Shown here: positions 51,780-61,469 of the stretch, one piece after another
Numbering within the stretch: the stretch's first letter is position 1
Layout: each line of letters begins with the position of its first letter
Origin: an uncultured Anaerococcus sp.
Lineage (GTDB): Bacteria; Bacillota; Clostridia; Tissierellales; Peptoniphilaceae
Length of the DNA stretch: 64,000 bases
Assembly (NCBI RefSeq): GCF_943912825.1
Contig: NZ_CALTUX010000001.1
Span: forward strand, 51,157 to 115,156
Reading direction: 5' to 3'
Program-made: the position numbers and the translations under genes
Notes under the pieces: model-generated
The model's database searches: none
What the model saw: the letters and a program-made list of their open reading frames with translations, nothing else
Told to the model about the DNA's origin: nothing

Positions 51780-52786
51780 AATTTATCCATCTAGCAGATG
51801 TCCATCTGGCAGATAATTTAAATTTCAAATCAGACCTAGCTTCTCTTATCAGGAAGAAGAATAAGGAGTCTTTTAATAAAATATTAGAAGAGAACCAAGA
51901 TGCTGATTTTATTTTAATTGCAGGAGATCTTTATGAGAGGGATTATTTTACCCTAAATGAATACAAAGACCTATTTGAAAAGATTGGTGCTTATAAAAAA
52001 GATGTCTTTTATGTGGCAGGCAATCATGATTTTATAGGAAGGGATAATTATCTCTACCTAAAAAATAAACCAGATAATTTACACATTTTTCGGGACGATG
52101 AACTTTCTTATTTTGAGGTCGATAATATAAGAGTTTATGGACTTTCATATGTGGACAGGATTTATAATAAGGATTTTCCTTATGATATAGACTTAGATGA
52201 TTCATATTTTAATATTTTACTTGCTCATGGGGATGCTTATAATAAAAATTCATCATACCTAAATTTAGATATAGGAAAGCTTAAAAATCTTGACTTTGAC
52301 TATATTGCCCTAGGGCACATTCATAAAAGAGATAAGCTTTATGATAATATTTATTATGCTGGAGCAATCGAGCCCTTGGATTATAGCGACCTTTATGACT
52401 ATGGTTATATAAAATATGATGAGGGAAGGATTTCTTATGTTAATTCTTCGCTAATGAAATTTTATGATTTAAACATAAATCCAAGTGATTTTAATAATCA
52501 AGATGACTTGTTTGATTATATTAATTCTAAGTTAGAAGATAAGATAAATTTTCTAAGACTAAGGGCAGAACAAAAAATTTCCCTAAATGACCTTAGAAAA
52601 AATCTAGATGCTTACGATATAGATTTAAAAATAAATGAGCAAATCGATTATAAAAATCTAGCAAGTCTTTACCCTAATTCGATTCTTTCAAAATTTTTAG
52701 AAAAATTTGAAGACAGAGATGATGAAATATCTACTAGAGCCTTAGACCTAGGCCTAGAAGCCTTATTTAGGAGCCAAAATGACTGA
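51776..52786 (+). CDS. SbcD/YhaO-like DNA repair exonuclease
   Basis: Calcineurin-like metallophosphoesterase of 336 residues, related to Mre11/SbcD and Bacillus YhaO. The metal motifs are DVHLAD (8-13), GDLYERD, GNHDF and GHIH. The C-terminal part is a short partner-binding domain. The gene overlaps its ATPase partner downstream by eight bases, so the two are made in equal amounts. Probably processes DNA ends, by family analogy. Confidence 0.88.
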   Translation: MKFIHLADVHLADNLNFKSDLASLIRKKNKESFNKILEENQDADFILIAGDLYERDYFTLNEYKDLFEKIGAYKKDVFYVAGNHDFIGRDNYLYLKNKPDNLHIFRDDELSYFEVDNIRVYGLSYVDRIYNKDFPYDIDLDDSYFNILLAHGDAYNKNSSYLNLDIGKLKNLDFDYIALGHIHKRDKLYDNIYYAGAIEPLDYSDLYDYGYIKYDEGRISYVNSSLMKFYDLNINPSDFNNQDDLFDYINSKLEDKINFLRLRAEQKISLNDLRKNLDAYDIDLKINEQIDYKNLASLYPNSILSKFLEKFEDRDDEISTRALDLGLEALFRSQND

Positions 52787-54635
52787 CTTATATATAAAAG
52801 AATTAAATATAAAGGCTTTTGGTAAATTTGTAAATAAGAAAATTACATTAGATAAGGAATTTAATCTTATATACGGCCTAAATGAGTCGGGTAAGTCTAC
52901 TCTTAAAAATTTCATTGAGGGGATGTTTTATGGTTTCGATGAGGGCAAGCAGAGAATTAGTTTTTCATCAAAAAGAGAAATTTATAGGCCCAAAGACGCC
53001 TATATCTATGCTGGTAGCTTAATTATTTATAAGGATGGGGATGATTTTAGACTTGATAGGGATTTTGATAGTGGTACCTACAAGATTTATAATCTTAGCA
53101 AAGGAGAAGAGCTTGATACTAAAGCCAGTGACCTAGCTTATCCTGGCAAATATTTCTTAAATTTGGATTATGATCTCTATCAAAATTTTATATCTTCCTA
53201 CCAGATGCAAGTTACATCTGTTGATAGCAAGAAAAAAGTTATAGAAAAGCTAGCAAGTAAGGATATTGACTATAATTTTTCTATTAAAAGCGCCATAGAA
53301 ATCCTAGATAAAAAGCAAGCTGACCTTGGTACAGAAAGAGCCTACACCAAGCCTTATTACAAAATTAAAGAAAAAATCACAGATATTAAAGATATCTTAA
53401 ATGAAATAGGAAGTCTTAAGGCAAAATTTAGGAAAGAATTTCAAAGTTTAGACATAAATAGGGAAAAACTTCAAAAGCTTGAAGAAAAATATAAAAAATT
53501 AAAGGATGAGAATGAAATATTTAATTCACTTAGGTCTGACCAAAACTACAAGGATTATAAAAAATGGGCAGATAAGCTATATGAACTTGATCAAGATCTA
53601 AAAAAATATGAAGATCTAAAATCCTACAGGAGCGAGGATTTTGAAGATATAAAAATTGATCATAAAGACCAAAGTTCTCTTAAGTATATATATGTATTTT
53701 ATATTTTCCTATTATTAATAATCGGTCTTAGTATTTTTACCAAAAACTTCTATTTGCTTTTGCTTATAATCCCTGCTTTATTTTTCTTATTTAAGGATAG
53801 AAAAGAAAAGGTCGAGCCTGATTTTATACGACTTGGAGTAAAGAACTTAGCTGAGTATAATAGGCTAAGGATGAGATTTTTAAAATATAAGTCCTTATTA
53901 GAAGAAAAGGAAAAGATTGAGGAAGTCTTAACTATAATTAAAAAACAAGACCTGACAGCTCTAGACCCTAATTTAGAATATAATTTTGATTTTGAATCTT
54001 ATGACAATGTTAAAGCTAGAGAAGATATTAATAGCTTAGAGGAAGAGATAAAAAACTTAAAATCATTTATAAATGCTAGGGAGAAAGAGCTTTTATTAAT
54101 TGATGCTAAGTTAAAAAAAGAAGTTGATTATAAGGATGAACTTAAATATTTAGAGGGAAAATTTCAAGAAATTGTAAGAGAGAAAGAAGCTATCGACCTT
54201 GCCAAAACTACTATTTTAGCTACAGCTGATGAAAACAAAAATGATATGGCAAAACTAAATAGAAAAATTAATTCTTTAATTACAAGCCTTGCTAGTAATA
54301 ATTTTAAAGTTTCCTATGATTCTGACCTAAATATTGATATTAGAGATAAAAACCTTAATTCTTTTGATCTAAATCAATTATCTCAGGGCTTTTTTGACCA
54401 ATTAAATCTTGCCTTAAAGCTAAACCTAGTTAACGAGAGCTTTGGCCAAGTTTTTATGATATTTGATGATGCCTTTATCAATTATGACATTGAAAGATTG
54501 ATCAAATTTTTATATATCCTTCTTGATATGGCAAGGGAAAAGCAAATACTGTATTTTACCTGCCATAGGAGAGAGGAAGAAATTTTCTTAAGTGAAAATA
54601 TAGAAGTAAAAGTAATACATTTGGAGGATAGATGA
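52779..54635 (+). CDS. YhaN-like SMC/Rad50-type ATPase with membrane segment
   Basis: Partner ATPase of 618 residues. Walker A is GLNESGKST near residue 33-41, and the C-terminal part has SQGFFDQLNLALKL (signature-like) and FMIFDDAFINYD (Walker B). Coiled coils flank a hydrophobic hairpin near residues 302-345, so the protein is probably membrane-tethered, as in Bacillus YhaN. It is shorter than Bacillus YhaN (about 960), mainly in the coiled coil. Confidence 0.87.
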   Translation: MTDLYIKELNIKAFGKFVNKKITLDKEFNLIYGLNESGKSTLKNFIEGMFYGFDEGKQRISFSSKREIYRPKDAYIYAGSLIIYKDGDDFRLDRDFDSGTYKIYNLSKGEELDTKASDLAYPGKYFLNLDYDLYQNFISSYQMQVTSVDSKKKVIEKLASKDIDYNFSIKSAIEILDKKQADLGTERAYTKPYYKIKEKITDIKDILNEIGSLKAKFRKEFQSLDINREKLQKLEEKYKKLKDENEIFNSLRSDQNYKDYKKWADKLYELDQDLKKYEDLKSYRSEDFEDIKIDHKDQSSLKYIYVFYIFLLLIIGLSIFTKNFYLLLLIIPALFFLFKDRKEKVEPDFIRLGVKNLAEYNRLRMRFLKYKSLLEEKEKIEEVLTIIKKQDLTALDPNLEYNFDFESYDNVKAREDINSLEEEIKNLKSFINAREKELLLIDAKLKKEVDYKDELKYLEGKFQEIVREKEAIDLAKTTILATADENKNDMAKLNRKINSLITSLASNNFKVSYDSDLNIDIRDKNLNSFDLNQLSQGFFDQLNLALKLNLVNESFGQVFMIFDDAFINYDIERLIKFLYILLDMAREKQILYFTCHRREEEIFLSENIEVKVIHLEDR

Positions 54636-55312
54636 TATATGCTATCGCAGACTTGCATCTAGACTATACTGAAGAAAAATCTATGGAAGTATTTGGTGAT
54701 GCTTGGAAAGATTATCAAGAGAAAATTTTTAATAATTGGAATAAGCTAATAAAAGATGAGGATACAGTCTTAGTTCCTGGCGATATATCTTGGGCAATGG
54801 ATATTGACCATGCAAAAATCGACCTTGAAAAATTAGAAAAGCTTCCTGGAAGGAAAATTTTAATGAAGGGCAACCACGATTATTGGTGGTCGTCTTTAAA
54901 TAAGCTTAGCCAGCTGGGTTTTTCTTCCATTGAATTTTTGCAAAATAATTCTTTTGAGATAGAGGATTATATAATTTGCGGGACTAGAGGCTGGATTTCT
55001 AGAGATGCTAAAGATTTTGATGACCACGATGAGAAGATATTTGCTAGAGAATTATTAAGGCTTCAAAATTCTATAGAATCATCTAGGCAAGACAAAAAGC
55101 TAATCATAAATTTTCATTACCCACCAATAAATAGTGATGGGAGCCTAAATGAATTTTTTGATTTGGCAAAAACTTACAATACTGATACAATTATCTATGG
55201 ACACCTCCACGGAAGTGGTCATAGACTTATAAGAGAAGGGAATATAGATGGTATAAATCTTGTATGCGCTTCAGGCGATTACATAGATTTTAAGCCAGTA
55301 AGGATTAAATAA
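54632..55312 (+). CDS. calcineurin-like metallophosphoesterase
   Basis: Single-domain phosphoesterase of 226 residues with DLHLD (7-11), PGDISWAMD, KGNHDYWW and YGHLHGSGH, all the metal-binding motifs. The substrate is unknown. It overlaps yhaN by four bases and the CYTH gene by one, giving a tightly coupled four-gene group with two phosphoesterases. Confidence 0.87.
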   Translation: MIYAIADLHLDYTEEKSMEVFGDAWKDYQEKIFNNWNKLIKDEDTVLVPGDISWAMDIDHAKIDLEKLEKLPGRKILMKGNHDYWWSSLNKLSQLGFSSIEFLQNNSFEIEDYIICGTRGWISRDAKDFDDHDEKIFARELLRLQNSIESSRQDKKLIINFHYPPINSDGSLNEFFDLAKTYNTDTIIYGHLHGSGHRLIREGNIDGINLVCASGDYIDFKPVRIK

Positions 55313-55839
55313 TGCAAAGAGAAATAGAAATAAAGGTATTGGATATAATACCAGAAGAACTTGAACAAGAACTGATTGAATTAGGGGCAGAAAAAATTGT
55401 TGAAGAAAAACAAGTAAACTATACTTTTGCTCCAAAAAATTCTGAAGACTTTGATACAGGATATCTTAGGATAAGGGAAACTTATGTCGAAGGAAAGAGA
55501 GAATCAATTGAACTTACATTCAAAGAGATGAAAAATTCTGAAGATGTAAGAATTAATAACGAATTTACAACAAAAATTGATTCTGTAACAATGATGACCC
55601 AAATCCTAGATAGGATTGGTGTAAAGATAAAATATAAGGGCGAAAAGAAGAGAATATCCTACAGATATAAGGGTCAAAGATTTGATATTGACACTTGGGA
55701 TAAGGCAACCTATCCTCATCCATATCTAGAAATTGAATTTACAAACCAATCAAAAATTGATGAAATACTTGATGATTTAGGCATTGATAGGGATAAGGTC
55801 ACTACAAAATCAATTTCTGATTTAATAAGCGAGTTATAA
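55312..55839 (+). CDS. CYTH-domain protein (class IV adenylate cyclase/triphosphatase-like)
   Basis: A 175-residue beta-tunnel enzyme. The N-terminal ExExK is E4, E6 and K8, and conserved charged strands follow (YLRIRE, IELTFKEM, RISYRYKGQRFDIDTW, YLEIEF). CYTH proteins act on triphosphates: thiamine triphosphate, inorganic tripolyphosphate or ATP to cAMP. Which applies here is not clear. Stop precedes the pyr promoter by two bases. Confidence 0.87.
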   Translation: MQREIEIKVLDIIPEELEQELIELGAEKIVEEKQVNYTFAPKNSEDFDTGYLRIRETYVEGKRESIELTFKEMKNSEDVRINNEFTTKIDSVTMMTQILDRIGVKIKYKGEKKRISYRYKGQRFDIDTWDKATYPHPYLEIEFTNQSKIDEILDDLGIDRDKVTTKSISDLISEL

Positions 55840-55841
55840 TT

Positions 55842-55869
55842 TTGACAGATAAAAATTTCCTGGTATAGT
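55842..55869 (+). promoter_or_regulatory. promoter of the pyr operon
   Basis: TTGACA (55842-55847) and TATAGT (55864-55869), spacing 16, with TGG before the -10. Only about 18 to 25 bases separate the expected transcription start from pyrB, so there is no space for a PyrR attenuator. The start region is TTTTAAAAAATCC, a homopolymer that could allow reiterative initiation. Confidence 0.75.
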
Positions 55870-55893
55870 TTTAAAAAATCCAAGGAGATGAAT

Positions 55894-56820
55894 ATGATTT
55901 CTATAAAAAATTTATTAAATTCGCACGATTTGTCAAAAGAAGATTTACTTGAAATTATAGAACTAGGAAATGATATTTATAAGAGTCCTACCGATTTTTC
56001 TCATTATGCAGATGGGAAGATATTGGGGACTCTTTTTTTTGAGCCTTCAACAAGAACAAGACTATCATTTGAATCAGCTATGTTAAGATTGGGTGGTTCT
56101 GTAGTAGGGTTTTCTGATTCAAGCAATTCTTCAACAACCAAGGGAGAAAGCTTGCAAGATACAGTTAGAACTGTAAGCCAATATGCAGATATAATAGCCA
56201 TGCGCCACCCTCAAGAAGGTGCAGCATATCTTGCTAGTCTTGCTGCTGATTGTCCAATAATAAATGCTGGTGATGGGGGCCACCAACATCCAACTCAAAC
56301 CCTTACAGATATCCTAACAATTTCAAATTATAAGGAAAGCCTTGATAACCATGTAATAGGTATATGCGGTGACCTTAAATATGGCAGGACTGTTCACTCA
56401 CTTATTAAGGTCTTAAACTTATTTTCAAATAATAAATTTATCTTAATATCACCAGAAGAATTAAAACTTCCTCAATATGTAAAAGAAGAAGTTTTTGATG
56501 AAAACAATGAATATGAAGAAGTAAGATCTCTTGATGCTGTAATCGATAAGATTGACATCTTATACATGACAAGAATCCAAAAGGAAAGATTCTATTCAGA
56601 TGCCCAATATACAAGGCTTAAGGATTCATACCTTTTAAATAAGGAAAAAATGAGTCAGGCAAGAGAAGATATGATAGTTCTCCACCCACTACCAAGGGTT
56701 AATGAGATTGCAAAAGAAGTAGATAGCGACCCAAGAGCAGTATATTTTCAACAAGTTAAATTTGGTATGTATGTAAGAATGGCACTAATTATAAAACTTT
56801 TGGAGGCAAACAATGCTTGA
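55894..56820 (+). CDS. pyrB: aspartate carbamoyltransferase catalytic subunit
   Basis: Condenses carbamoyl phosphate and aspartate in de novo pyrimidine synthesis. The carbamoyl-phosphate motif is EPSTRTRLSFE, and HPTQTLTD and HPLPR are the other family signatures. ATG 55894 gives 308 residues; the ATG at 55888 touches the AAGGAG ribosome site and is unlikely. Overlaps pyrI by eight bases, indicating an E. coli-like catalytic/regulatory complex. Confidence 0.96.
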   Translation: MISIKNLLNSHDLSKEDLLEIIELGNDIYKSPTDFSHYADGKILGTLFFEPSTRTRLSFESAMLRLGGSVVGFSDSSNSSTTKGESLQDTVRTVSQYADIIAMRHPQEGAAYLASLAADCPIINAGDGGHQHPTQTLTDILTISNYKESLDNHVIGICGDLKYGRTVHSLIKVLNLFSNNKFILISPEELKLPQYVKEEVFDENNEYEEVRSLDAVIDKIDILYMTRIQKERFYSDAQYTRLKDSYLLNKEKMSQAREDMIVLHPLPRVNEIAKEVDSDPRAVYFQQVKFGMYVRMALIIKLLEANNA

Positions 56821-57241
56821 GATTACTAGTATAAAAGACGGAATCGTAATAGACCATATAAGAGCAGGTCTAGGGATGAAAATCTATGAACTTTTAGATT
56901 TAGAAGACCTAGATAGCGAAATAGCAATAATATTAAATGCAAGCTCAACCAGATTTGGCAAAAAAGATATTTTAAAGATTGCAAATAATATCAAAATAAA
57001 CCTAGATGCTGTATCAATAATCGATCCAACAGCTACAGTTAATATCATAAAAGATGAAAAAGTTGTTGAAAAACTTGAACTCAAACTTCCTGAAAAGGCT
57101 GTTGATATTTTAACATGCCAAAATCCAAAATGCGTATCAACTAGCGAAAGAGAAGTGTCTAGTGAATTTATTTTGATAAATAGAAAAGAAAAAACATATA
57201 AATGTGCCTTCTGTGGACACATTTATGATGTGGAAGAATAA
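56813..57241 (+). CDS. pyrI: aspartate carbamoyltransferase regulatory subunit
   Basis: Allosteric subunit that binds CTP/ATP and holds the PyrB trimers together. The zinc site is C102, C107, C131 and C134. Length 142 is slightly shorter than E. coli PyrI (153). Its presence shows feedback regulation of the first pathway step at the protein level, which fits the lack of an RNA attenuator upstream. Confidence 0.95.
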   Translation: MLEITSIKDGIVIDHIRAGLGMKIYELLDLEDLDSEIAIILNASSTRFGKKDILKIANNIKINLDAVSIIDPTATVNIIKDEKVVEKLELKLPEKAVDILTCQNPKCVSTSEREVSSEFILINRKEKTYKCAFCGHIYDVEE

Positions 57242-57242
57242 G

Positions 57243-58433
57243 ATGAAACAAATTTTTACAAATTTTTATGGATTTGATGATGTAAAAATTACACGTGAAG
57301 ACATCTTTGTGGAAGATGGGATAATCGTAGAAGAATTTGAAAGAGATGAGGCTGATGAGATAATTGATTGCCAAAACCTAGCTCTTATGCCTTCTTTTAC
57401 AGACCTTCATGTACATTTTAGAGATCCAGGTTTTACCTACAAAGAAGACCTAAAAACAGGCTCTCTTGCTGCCCTAAAAGGAGGAGTGACAAACGTCCTC
57501 CTTATGGGCAACACCAAGCCAACTGTATCATCAATAGAAGTCTATGAAGATATTATAAAAAGAGGGGAAGAACTTGACCTTATTGGGATTGACCAAGTTT
57601 ATACCATCACCAAGAATTTTGACGGTAAAAGTTTAGACCATCTTGATAGCCTGCCTAAATCAGTTAAATTTATCTCTGATGATGGCCACGGGGTAGATGA
57701 TGGAGAAACTATGTACAAGGCCATGCTTAAGGCAAAAGGCCTTGGTGTAAATATGACCCTTCATGAAGAAGTGGCAGGTGTCTCAGCTATAGATTATGAA
57801 GTGGCTGAAGATGCCATGACCCTTAGGGATTGCTATTATGCCTATAAGCTTGATATGCCAGTTCATTTTTCACACGTTTCAACCAAGGGAGCAATGACAG
57901 CAATAAAGTATTTTAAGGACCTGGGGGCTAAAATAACCTGCGAAGTAACACCACACCACTTATACTTTAGTGAAAAAACTAGGGAAGAGATGAAGGTAAA
58001 TCCTCCTATCAGAAGGGAAGAGGATAGGCTATATTTATTAGAAATGATAAAAGAAGGTTATGTAGATGCAATTGCTACTGACCACGCTCCTCATTCCAAG
58101 GAAGAAAAGGAAAAGGGAGCTCCAGGCTTTATAGGAATAGAAACATCTTTTTCAACTTGCTATGAAGTTTTGGTTAAATCCGGTCTAATGTCCCTAAACC
58201 AACTGATAAAAATTATGTCCACCAGGCCATCAGAAATTTTGGGTATTAAAAAAGGAAAATTAGCTCCAGGATATCTTGCAGATTTTAACCTGGTAGATCT
58301 TGATAAATCCTATATCTATAGGGAAGAAGAAATTAGGTCAAAATCTAAAAATTCTCTTATGATTGGCAAAAAATTATATGGACAAATTCAAAAAGTCTAC
58401 AGAAAGGGCGTTTTAAAATATGAACATAATTGA
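57243..58433 (+). CDS. pyrC: dihydroorotase
   Basis: Zinc amidohydrolase that cyclises carbamoyl aspartate. Metal ligands H56 and H58 lie in DLHVHFRDPG, and ATDHAPH carries the catalytic aspartate. ATG 57243 gives 396 residues, type I length; upstream in-frame codons from 57204 overlap pyrI and lack a ribosome site. Its stop overlaps pyrF by 14 bases. Confidence 0.95.
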   Translation: MKQIFTNFYGFDDVKITREDIFVEDGIIVEEFERDEADEIIDCQNLALMPSFTDLHVHFRDPGFTYKEDLKTGSLAALKGGVTNVLLMGNTKPTVSSIEVYEDIIKRGEELDLIGIDQVYTITKNFDGKSLDHLDSLPKSVKFISDDGHGVDDGETMYKAMLKAKGLGVNMTLHEEVAGVSAIDYEVAEDAMTLRDCYYAYKLDMPVHFSHVSTKGAMTAIKYFKDLGAKITCEVTPHHLYFSEKTREEMKVNPPIRREEDRLYLLEMIKEGYVDAIATDHAPHSKEEKEKGAPGFIGIETSFSTCYEVLVKSGLMSLNQLIKIMSTRPSEILGIKKGKLAPGYLADFNLVDLDKSYIYREEEIRSKSKNSLMIGKKLYGQIQKVYRKGVLKYEHN

Positions 58434-59283
58434 TAAACTATATGACAGAATCGACAAATTAGGATTTGTTTGCGTAGGACTTGACACATCTCTTGATTAT
58501 ATACCTGATAGGATGAAGGATGGAAAATCAACATCTGATGCCTTGTTTGCCTATAATAAGGAAATTATAGATGCAACAAAAGATGTGTGTGCTATCTATA
58601 AGCTTCAAATTGCTTATTATGAATCATATGGCTTAGAAGGCATGCTAGCTTATAAAAATACCCTTGATTACCTAAGGGATAATGATTTGCTTAGTATAGG
58701 AGATGTTAAGAGATCTGATATAGCAGCCTCTGCAACAATGTATGCAAAAGCTCATTTTGAAGGAGATTTTGAGGTTGACTTTATAACCTTAAATCCATAT
58801 ATGGGTATGGATTCAATAGAGCCTTACGAAAAATATTTAGCATCTGGCAAAAAGGGAGTTTTTGTCCTACTTAGAACGTCAAATCCAGGTGCAAATGACT
58901 TTGAAGTCCTAGATGTAAATGGTGAGGAATTATTTTATACAATTGGCGATAGATTAAAAGAAATAAATGATAAGTACATCGGAGAAAATGGCTACGGACC
59001 TGTAGGGCTTGTGGTAGGTGCTACTCACAGCCAAGAGGTAGAAAAAATCAGAGAAAGATACAAAAATATGTTCTTTTTAATCCCTGGTTTTGGAGCCCAA
59101 GCTGCTGATTCTATGAATGTGTATAAGCTTTTAAATGATTTAAATGCAGGGGTTGTAAATTCTTCAAGAGCCATCCTTAAAAATTGGATGAACTATGATG
59201 ATGGCAAGACAAATGTAGGCAAATACGCTAGAGAGAAAACAATAGAAACTTATAAGGAAATATCTAAAAATGCAAACATATAG
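58420..59283 (+). CDS. pyrF: orotidine 5'-phosphate decarboxylase
   Basis: Converts OMP to UMP. The catalytic lysine is K97 in GDVKRSD, and the C-terminal phosphate motif is LIPGFGAQ. At 287 residues it belongs to the longer subfamily 2, not the roughly 235-residue form. It overlaps both pyrC (14 bases) and pyrK (14 bases). Confidence 0.95.
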   Translation: MNIIDKLYDRIDKLGFVCVGLDTSLDYIPDRMKDGKSTSDALFAYNKEIIDATKDVCAIYKLQIAYYESYGLEGMLAYKNTLDYLRDNDLLSIGDVKRSDIAASATMYAKAHFEGDFEVDFITLNPYMGMDSIEPYEKYLASGKKGVFVLLRTSNPGANDFEVLDVNGEELFYTIGDRLKEINDKYIGENGYGPVGLVVGATHSQEVEKIRERYKNMFFLIPGFGAQAADSMNVYKLLNDLNAGVVNSSRAILKNWMNYDDGKTNVGKYAREKTIETYKEISKNANI

Positions 59284-59989
59284 ACCATGCAAAGTTATTG
59301 AAAATATTGAGATTGCACCAGGTATTTTACAAATTAGCCTAGATGTAAATCTTAAGGGCAAGCCTGGCCAATTTTTTATGTTAAGGGCAGATTCTTTTAG
59401 AGATGACCCTATTCTTGCTAGACCCTTTGGTATATGCGACCAAAGGGAAGATAGGCTGGTTTTCCTATGCCAAGTAGTCGGCAAGGCTACAAGACTGATA
59501 GGTGGACTTAAAGAGGGAGATGATGTATCAGTCCTAGGTCCACTTGGTAATGGATTTTCTTTAAGTGATGAAAAGAAAATCGCCATAGTAGCTGGTGGAA
59601 TTGGTATTGCTCCTCTTTTGGAACTTGCTAAAAATTTAGGGACAAAGGCAGATTTTTATGCAGGTTTTGCAGATGACCCATATTTTGTAGAAAATTTTAA
59701 GCCCTTTGTAAATAAAATAGTAACAAGTTCTGAAAGGGATGAAAATAAGTTTATCTTAGAAAAGATAGATTTTGATTCCTATGATATGATCTATGCCTGC
59801 GGTCCAAACCCAATGCTTAAGGCACTTTGGGACAAAAATACCAAGGCCAAAGTCGAAATTTCTATGGAAGCTCACATGGCATGCGGAATCGGGGCCTGCT
59901 TAGGTTGTACAGTTGAAAATAGTGAGGGAGAATTTGTAAGAGTATGTAAGGATGGACCAGTATTTGATGCAGAAAGGATATATGGATGA
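59270..59989 (+). CDS. pyrK: dihydroorotate dehydrogenase electron transfer subunit
   Basis: FAD and 2Fe-2S protein of 239 residues that passes electrons from dihydroorotate (via PyrD) to NAD+. The flavin site has ARPFGICD, GPLGNGF and the GGIGIAPLLELA block. The C-terminal cluster is CGIGACLGC plus a later C (RVCKDGP). This marks a class 1B, NAD-linked dihydroorotate dehydrogenase, suitable for anaerobes. Overlaps pyrD by four bases. Confidence 0.95.
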   Translation: MQTYRPCKVIENIEIAPGILQISLDVNLKGKPGQFFMLRADSFRDDPILARPFGICDQREDRLVFLCQVVGKATRLIGGLKEGDDVSVLGPLGNGFSLSDEKKIAIVAGGIGIAPLLELAKNLGTKADFYAGFADDPYFVENFKPFVNKIVTSSERDENKFILEKIDFDSYDMIYACGPNPMLKALWDKNTKAKVEISMEAHMACGIGACLGCTVENSEGEFVRVCKDGPVFDAERIYG

Positions 59990-60885
59990 GTTTAAAAGTA
60001 AATATAGCTGGAGTAGACTTTAAAAATCCTGTAATAGCAGCAAGTGGTACCTTCGGTTTTGGAGAAGAATTTTCTAATTACATAGATATAAACAAGCTTG
60101 GTGGTATTTCTTCAAAAGGCTTAACTCTTAAGAAAAATCCAGGCAATCCCGGTATAAGAATTTATGAGACAGCTGCAGGAATTATGAATTCCATAGGCCT
60201 TCAAAATCCAGGTGTAGATCATTTTATAGAAAATGAACTTATTTTTATGAGAAAATATCAACCTGTTGTAATTGCTAATCTTGGAGGTCATTCTTATGAT
60301 GATTATAGAATTGGAGCAAGCAAATTAGAAGATAGCGATGTTGATATGGTTGAGCTTAATATCTCATGCCCTAACCTAAAAGAAGGTGGTATGGCCTTTG
60401 GAACTGATCCTCATAAGGCAAGAGAAGTTATAAAACAAGTAAGAAAGGCTACAAATAAACCCCTAATAGTAAAATTATCACCAAATGTAACAAGCATAGC
60501 TGAATTTGCAAAAATAGCTGAAGGTGAGGGAGCAGATAGTATATCCTTAGTAAATACCTTTAATGCTATGGCTGTAGATATTAAGAGGAAAAAATTCGTT
60601 TTTAATAACAAAACAGCAGGCCTATCAGGCCCTGCAATTAAACCAATAGCTCTGAGGATGACATATGAAGCGGTAAATGCTGTAAAGATTCCAGTTATAG
60701 CCATGGGCGGAATAATGAATGTAGAAGATGCTCTCGAATTTTTGATGGTTGGAGCCAAGGCCATCCAAGTGGGAACAGCTAATTTTAAAAGACTTGAAAC
60801 AATGATTGATATAGTAGATGGATTAGAAAAATATCTAGCAGATAACAAAATATCTGATATAAATGAGATTATAGGAATATTATAG
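59986..60885 (+). CDS. pyrD: dihydroorotate dehydrogenase catalytic subunit, class 1B
   Basis: FMN enzyme of 299 residues. The active-site cysteine is in ELNISCPN, and GGIMNVEDALEFLMVGA forms the phosphate site. The N-terminal ASGTFGFGEEF and NSIGLQNPG are typical of class 1B. It works with PyrK encoded directly upstream. Confidence 0.95.
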   Translation: MSLKVNIAGVDFKNPVIAASGTFGFGEEFSNYIDINKLGGISSKGLTLKKNPGNPGIRIYETAAGIMNSIGLQNPGVDHFIENELIFMRKYQPVVIANLGGHSYDDYRIGASKLEDSDVDMVELNISCPNLKEGGMAFGTDPHKAREVIKQVRKATNKPLIVKLSPNVTSIAEFAKIAEGEGADSISLVNTFNAMAVDIKRKKFVFNNKTAGLSGPAIKPIALRMTYEAVNAVKIPVIAMGGIMNVEDALEFLMVGAKAIQVGTANFKRLETMIDIVDGLEKYLADNKISDINEIIGIL

Positions 60886-60894
60886 GAGGAAATT

Positions 60895-61467
60895 ATGGAT
60901 AGAACAGTAGAATTATTAAAAAAATCTGATGCACTTTTAGAAGGACATTTTATTTTATCAAGTGGTAAGCACTCTGATAAATATGTTCAATGTGCTAAAC
61001 TTATACAAAACCCTGTTTATTGCCAAGAAGTGGCTGAAATAATTGCAGGAAAAATAAAAGAAGCTGGAATTAAGGTAGACTTATGTGTAGGTCCAGCTAT
61101 GGGAGGAATAATAATAGCCTATGAACTAGCAAGAGCCCTAGGGGTAGATGCAATCTTTACTGAAAGAGAAAACAACGTGATGACTCTTAGACGTGGTTTT
61201 GAAATTAAGGAAGGCCAAAAAGTTATAATTGTAGAGGATGTAATAACTACAGGTAAGTCTTCTTTTGAAACCGTAGATGTAATAAACAAGTGCGGGGGAG
61301 AGGTAGTAGCTCTAACATCCATCGTTAATAGGTCAAATAAGGATGAGATAAATGGGCTCCCTCTAATATCAGCTACAAAGATAGAGGTAAATGCATGGGA
61401 TCCTGATAATATTCCAGAAAGTTTAAAAGAGATACCAGCGATAAAACCAGGCTCAAGAAAGTTCTAA
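60895..61467 (+). CDS. pyrE: orotate phosphoribosyltransferase
   Basis: Joins orotate to PRPP giving OMP. The PRPP loop is IVEDVITTGKSSFE; the N-terminal HFILSSGKHSDKYVQCAK is the substrate loop. Length 190 is in range. Last gene of the pyr operon (pyrB-I-C-F-K-D-E); with carA/B absent, carbamoyl phosphate must come from elsewhere in the genome. AGGAGG precedes the ATG. Confidence 0.95.
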   Translation: MDRTVELLKKSDALLEGHFILSSGKHSDKYVQCAKLIQNPVYCQEVAEIIAGKIKEAGIKVDLCVGPAMGGIIIAYELARALGVDAIFTERENNVMTLRRGFEIKEGQKVIIVEDVITTGKSSFETVDVINKCGGEVVALTSIVNRSNKDEINGLPLISATKIEVNAWDPDNIPESLKEIPAIKPGSRKF

Positions 61468-61469
61468 TC

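Noticed and set aside
55870..55893. PyrR-dependent attenuator before pyrB
   Set aside because: There are only 24 bases between the -10 element and the start codon, with no hairpin.
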